Assembly: GCA_011620585.1 (NCBI GenBank)
Contig: WOYV01000040.1
Location: forward strand, 1 to 64,000
DNA: 64,000 nucleotides
Origin: Draconibacterium sp.
GTDB lineage: Bacteria > Bacteroidota > Bacteroidia > Bacteroidales > Prolixibacteraceae
Reading direction: 5' to 3'
Shown: positions 61,210-64,000 of the stretch, one piece after another
Position numbering within the stretch: the first letter of the stretch is position 1
How the letters are laid out: each line of letters starts with the position of its first letter
Notes under the pieces: model-generated
What the model saw: only the letters and a program-made list of their open reading frames with translations
Told to the model about the DNA's origin: nothing
Database searches by the model: none
Program-made: the position numbers and the translations under genes

Positions 61210-63156
61210 ATGATATCGTTAGACAAGATAAACCTGAGTTTCGGTGGCTTCGAATTATTTAAGGAAATCAGTTTCCTGATTAATCCGAAAGATCGGATAG
61301 GACTGGTTGGAAAGAATGGAGCCGGTAAAACCACCCTGTTGAAACTTATCAGTGGAACCGACAATCCAACATCAGGCAGTATAGGAATTCCCAAAGATGT
61401 TAGCATTGGTTACTTGCCGCAGGAAATGAAACTGAAGGATACGCGAAGCCTGAAGGAAGAAGCGAAACTTGCTTTTGACGAAGTGCTTCATCTTCAAAGA
61501 AGAATTGCTGCATTGACCTCCGAAATTGGGGAAAATGCGGATTATCATTCCGAAGCTTACTTAAAAAAACTAGACAGTCTAAGTGAACTTAGCGAGCGTT
61601 ACCAAATGATAGGAGGAGATAATTACGAAGCAGAACTTGAAAAAACGTTACTGGGGCTGGGCTTTGAAAGAACCGATTTCGATCGGCCAACGTCTGAATT
61701 TAGCGGAGGATGGAGAATGCGTGTTGAATTGGCAAAACTACTTCTCCGAAAACCCGATGTTTTTCTGCTCGACGAACCTACCAACCACCTCGACATTGAA
61801 TCAATTCAATGGCTGGAAGATTTTCTGAAAGATTATAAAGGTGCCGTTGTTTTGGTTTCGCACGATAAAACTTTTTTAAATGCTGTTTGTAACCGCACTA
61901 TCGAAATTTCGCTTGGGAAAATTCTTGATCAGAAGATGAATTATTCATCTTTTGTTCAATGGAAAGAAGAACAACGTGAAATTACCCTGGCGGCCTACCG
62001 CAATCAACAAAAAATGATTGATGAAACAGAAAAGTTTATTGAACGTTTCCGATACAAAGCAACCAAGGCAGTTCAGGTTCAATCCCGAATCAAGCATCTG
62101 GACAAAATCGACCGAATAGAGATCGAAGAGGAAGATACATCGGCTTTAAAACTTAACTTCCCTCCTGCTCCCCGATCAGGCAGAGTAGTAGTTGATGCTA
62201 AAAATATCAGCAAGGCATATTCCGAAAACCTGGTTTTGAATAACATCGACATTAAAATTGAACAGGGTGAAAAAGTTGCTTTTGTTGGGAGAAATGGTGA
62301 AGGAAAAACAACACTGGCCCGTATAATTATGAGCGAACTGCCATTCGAGGGAGAACTTACCTTGGGACACAATGTAAAAGTGGGGTATTTTGCTCAAAAC
62401 CAGGCACAACTATTGAATGGTGAATTAACCGTTCTCGAAACCATCGATGAAATTGCGGTGGGCGACATCCGAACAAAAATCAGGGATATTTTGGCAGCCT
62501 TTCTTTTTCGTGGAGATGAAATTGATAAAAAAGTAAAAGTACTTAGTGGCGGCGAAAAGTCGCGACTTGCCATGATTCGGTTGATGCTTGAACCCGTTAA
62601 TTTTCTGATACTCGACGAACCCACCAACCACCTGGATATGCGTTCGAAGGAAATCCTCAAAAATGCCTTGATTAATTTTACGGGAACAGTCCTTTTGGTT
62701 TCGCACGACCGTGATTTTCTCGATGGCCTGGCCAATTGCATTTATGAATTCAGAAATAAAAAGGTAAAACAGCATTTGGGTGGAATTTTTGAATTTCTTC
62801 AACGAAAGAAAATGGAGTCACTCAGAGAGCTCGAAACAAAGTCGAATTTAGCACAAAACAAAGTTGAAACGAAAAAAGACAAAAATGCGGCTGAGTTAAG
62901 TTTCGAAGAAAAGAAAGAAATAAATAAAAATATCGCCCGCCTGGAAAAGAAAGTGAACAATACAGAAGAACAGATTGCGGAGATTGAAGCAAAAATCAGC
63001 GAAATGGATAAACTACTTTCTTCTCCTGACAAACTTGAAGATCATTCGGTTTTTGAACAATACGAACGAATGAAACATAAATTGGAGCAAGTCATGTACG
63101 AATGGGAATTGACCCACGAAGAACTTGAACAGTGGCAAAACCAGAAAAACTGGTAA
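61210..63156 (+). CDS. ABC-F family ATPase (Uup/YfmR-like)
   Basis: 648-residue protein with two ABC domains and no membrane segments. First Walker A GLVGKNGAGKTT, signature EFSGGWRMR, Walker B DVFLLDEPTNHLDI; second Walker A FVGRNGEGKTT, signature LSGGEKSR, Walker B FLILDEPTNHLDM. The interdomain linker (about 240-310) is the P-site tRNA-interaction motif region. The C-terminal coiled coil (about 540-640, rich in K and E: KKVNNTEEQIAEIEAKISEM) is that of Uup/YfmR-type proteins. These act on stalled ribosomes; antibiotic resistance is not indicated by the sequence. Confidence 0.93.
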   Translation: MISLDKINLSFGGFELFKEISFLINPKDRIGLVGKNGAGKTTLLKLISGTDNPTSGSIGIPKDVSIGYLPQEMKLKDTRSLKEEAKLAFDEVLHLQRRIAALTSEIGENADYHSEAYLKKLDSLSELSERYQMIGGDNYEAELEKTLLGLGFERTDFDRPTSEFSGGWRMRVELAKLLLRKPDVFLLDEPTNHLDIESIQWLEDFLKDYKGAVVLVSHDKTFLNAVCNRTIEISLGKILDQKMNYSSFVQWKEEQREITLAAYRNQQKMIDETEKFIERFRYKATKAVQVQSRIKHLDKIDRIEIEEEDTSALKLNFPPAPRSGRVVVDAKNISKAYSENLVLNNIDIKIEQGEKVAFVGRNGEGKTTLARIIMSELPFEGELTLGHNVKVGYFAQNQAQLLNGELTVLETIDEIAVGDIRTKIRDILAAFLFRGDEIDKKVKVLSGGEKSRLAMIRLMLEPVNFLILDEPTNHLDMRSKEILKNALINFTGTVLLVSHDRDFLDGLANCIYEFRNKKVKQHLGGIFEFLQRKKMESLRELETKSNLAQNKVETKKDKNAAELSFEEKKEINKNIARLEKKVNNTEEQIAEIEAKISEMDKLLSSPDKLEDHSVFEQYERMKHKLEQVMYEWELTHEELEQWQNQKNW

Positions 63157-63213
63157 ATATTATCGATACCACAACTAAATGATACATAAATATTTATTCT
63201 TAAATTTATTGGT

Positions 63214-63948
63214 GTGAACGACGAAGATTTTGTTTTTGGAACCCGTGCTGTGATCGAAGCGATCAGAAACGGGAAGACTGTAGATAAAGTACTGATAAAA
63301 AAAGGTCTAAAAAACGAGTTGTTTTCCGAACTGAATCAATTGATTCGTGAAAACGGTATCGCATCACAATATGTTCCGGTTGAAAAGATCAACCGCATCA
63401 CCAGGAAAAACCACCAGGGCGTACTCGCATTTATTTCTCCCATCGAATTTGACAATCTCGACACTGTTTTACCTGGAATTTTCGAATCAGGGAAAACTCC
63501 ACTTCTTCTTGTTCTGGACCAGATTACCGATGTTCGAAATTTTGGCGCTATTGTTCGGTCGGCTGAATGTGCAGGAGTTCAAACAGTTATTATTCCGGAA
63601 AAAGGAATGGCACGAATTGGCGCTGACGCAGTGAAAACTTCAGCCGGAGCTATTCATCATTTACCGATTTGTAAAGTACGAAACCTTGAACACACGGTTC
63701 GTTACCTAAAAGAATCGGGATTGAGCATAGTTGCTGCCACCGAAAAAGGGGACAAAGTTTATACAGACGCTGACTTTAGCGGGCCTGTGGCAATTATAAT
63801 GGGATCAGAGGATGTGGGAATTTCTGATAATTTACTCCAACTTGCCGATCAGCAATTAAAAATACCCATCATGGGCCAAATCGAATCACTGAATGTATCA
63901 GTGTCGGCGGCATTGATGATTTACGAAGCGGTTAGACAGCGAAATTAA
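63214..63948 (+). CDS. rlmB: 23S rRNA (guanosine-2'-O-)-methyltransferase RlmB-type
   Basis: 244-residue SpoU-family methyltransferase. It starts with GTG (63214). The N-terminal substrate-binding domain (FGTRAVIEAIRNGKTVDKVL) is followed by the SpoU knot: LDQITDVRNFGAIVRSAEC (motif 1), IIMGSEDVGI (motif 2) and IPIMGQIESLNVSVSAALMI (motif 3). All knot motifs are intact. It follows the ABC-F gene by 57 bp and may be co-transcribed. Confidence 0.93.
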   Translation: MNDEDFVFGTRAVIEAIRNGKTVDKVLIKKGLKNELFSELNQLIRENGIASQYVPVEKINRITRKNHQGVLAFISPIEFDNLDTVLPGIFESGKTPLLLVLDQITDVRNFGAIVRSAECAGVQTVIIPEKGMARIGADAVKTSAGAIHHLPICKVRNLEHTVRYLKESGLSIVAATEKGDKVYTDADFSGPVAIIMGSEDVGISDNLLQLADQQLKIPIMGQIESLNVSVSAALMIYEAVRQRN

Positions 63949-64000
63949 GCATTTACCGGAATAGTTCTCTTGAATGATTCTTCGAGTGAAATAAATGTTT

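Overview
The window looks like chromosomal DNA of a Bacteroidota bacterium. Several signs agree: gliding-motility genes gldE and gldD beside mutY and ssb; DUF4924 and OmpA/PD40 proteins; a decayed gene that still ends in a type IX secretion sorting domain; a 30-residue AURKAIP1/COX24-type protein; and many TAnnTTTG promoter elements, which are typical of the Bacteroidota primary sigma factor, placed a short distance before start codons. An environmental, polysaccharide-degrading member of the Marinilabiliales (Prolixibacteraceae-like) is my inference; nothing in the window fixes the genus. I see no rRNA, tRNA, CRISPR array, transposase or phage gene.

Layout. (1) 1-9046: an efflux locus. TolC, a periplasmic adaptor, an ABC ATPase and a MacB/FtsX-type permease (cut by the window edge) run leftward. 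A sigma-54 activator and its histidine kinase run rightward. A textbook -24/-12 element sits just before tolC, so the two-component pair probably drives the exporter. (2) 9255-11348: a secreted dipeptidyl-peptidase IV. (3) 11578-22067: a carbohydrate cluster with a GH31 (PA14 insert), a GH2, two DUF1680/GH127 enzymes and a GH43. It is flanked by two broken genes: an STN-domain remnant and a GH43 with a large internal deletion. No SusC/SusD pair is present. Arabinose- and xylose-decorated plant polysaccharide is the likely target. (4) 22876-40819: mostly housekeeping genes (lnt, a split 5'-nucleotidase, amidase, pth, rplY, prs, engB, manA, udk, smpB, uvrB), followed by an uncharacterised beta-barrel and lipoprotein pair. 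(5) 40929-42264: a small membrane protein and a decayed CotH/lamin-tail/T9SS gene. (6) 42504-57625: aminotransferase, cysteine hydrolase, dsbD, rng, a mini ribosomal-type protein, HU, then mutY-ssb-gldE-gldD-PPTase, zwf-pgl, an alpha/beta hydrolase and dinB. (7) 57692-63948: OmpA/PD40 protein, rlmD, an ABC-F ATPase and rlmB.

The points most worth a second look are the region before the ABC-F gene (paired stems, a nine-codon open frame and an intrinsic terminator, resembling an attenuator or small RNA), the sigma-54 exporter module, the two genes that look internally deleted, and the 30-residue basic protein upstream of rng. I found no clearly new defence or biosynthetic system.
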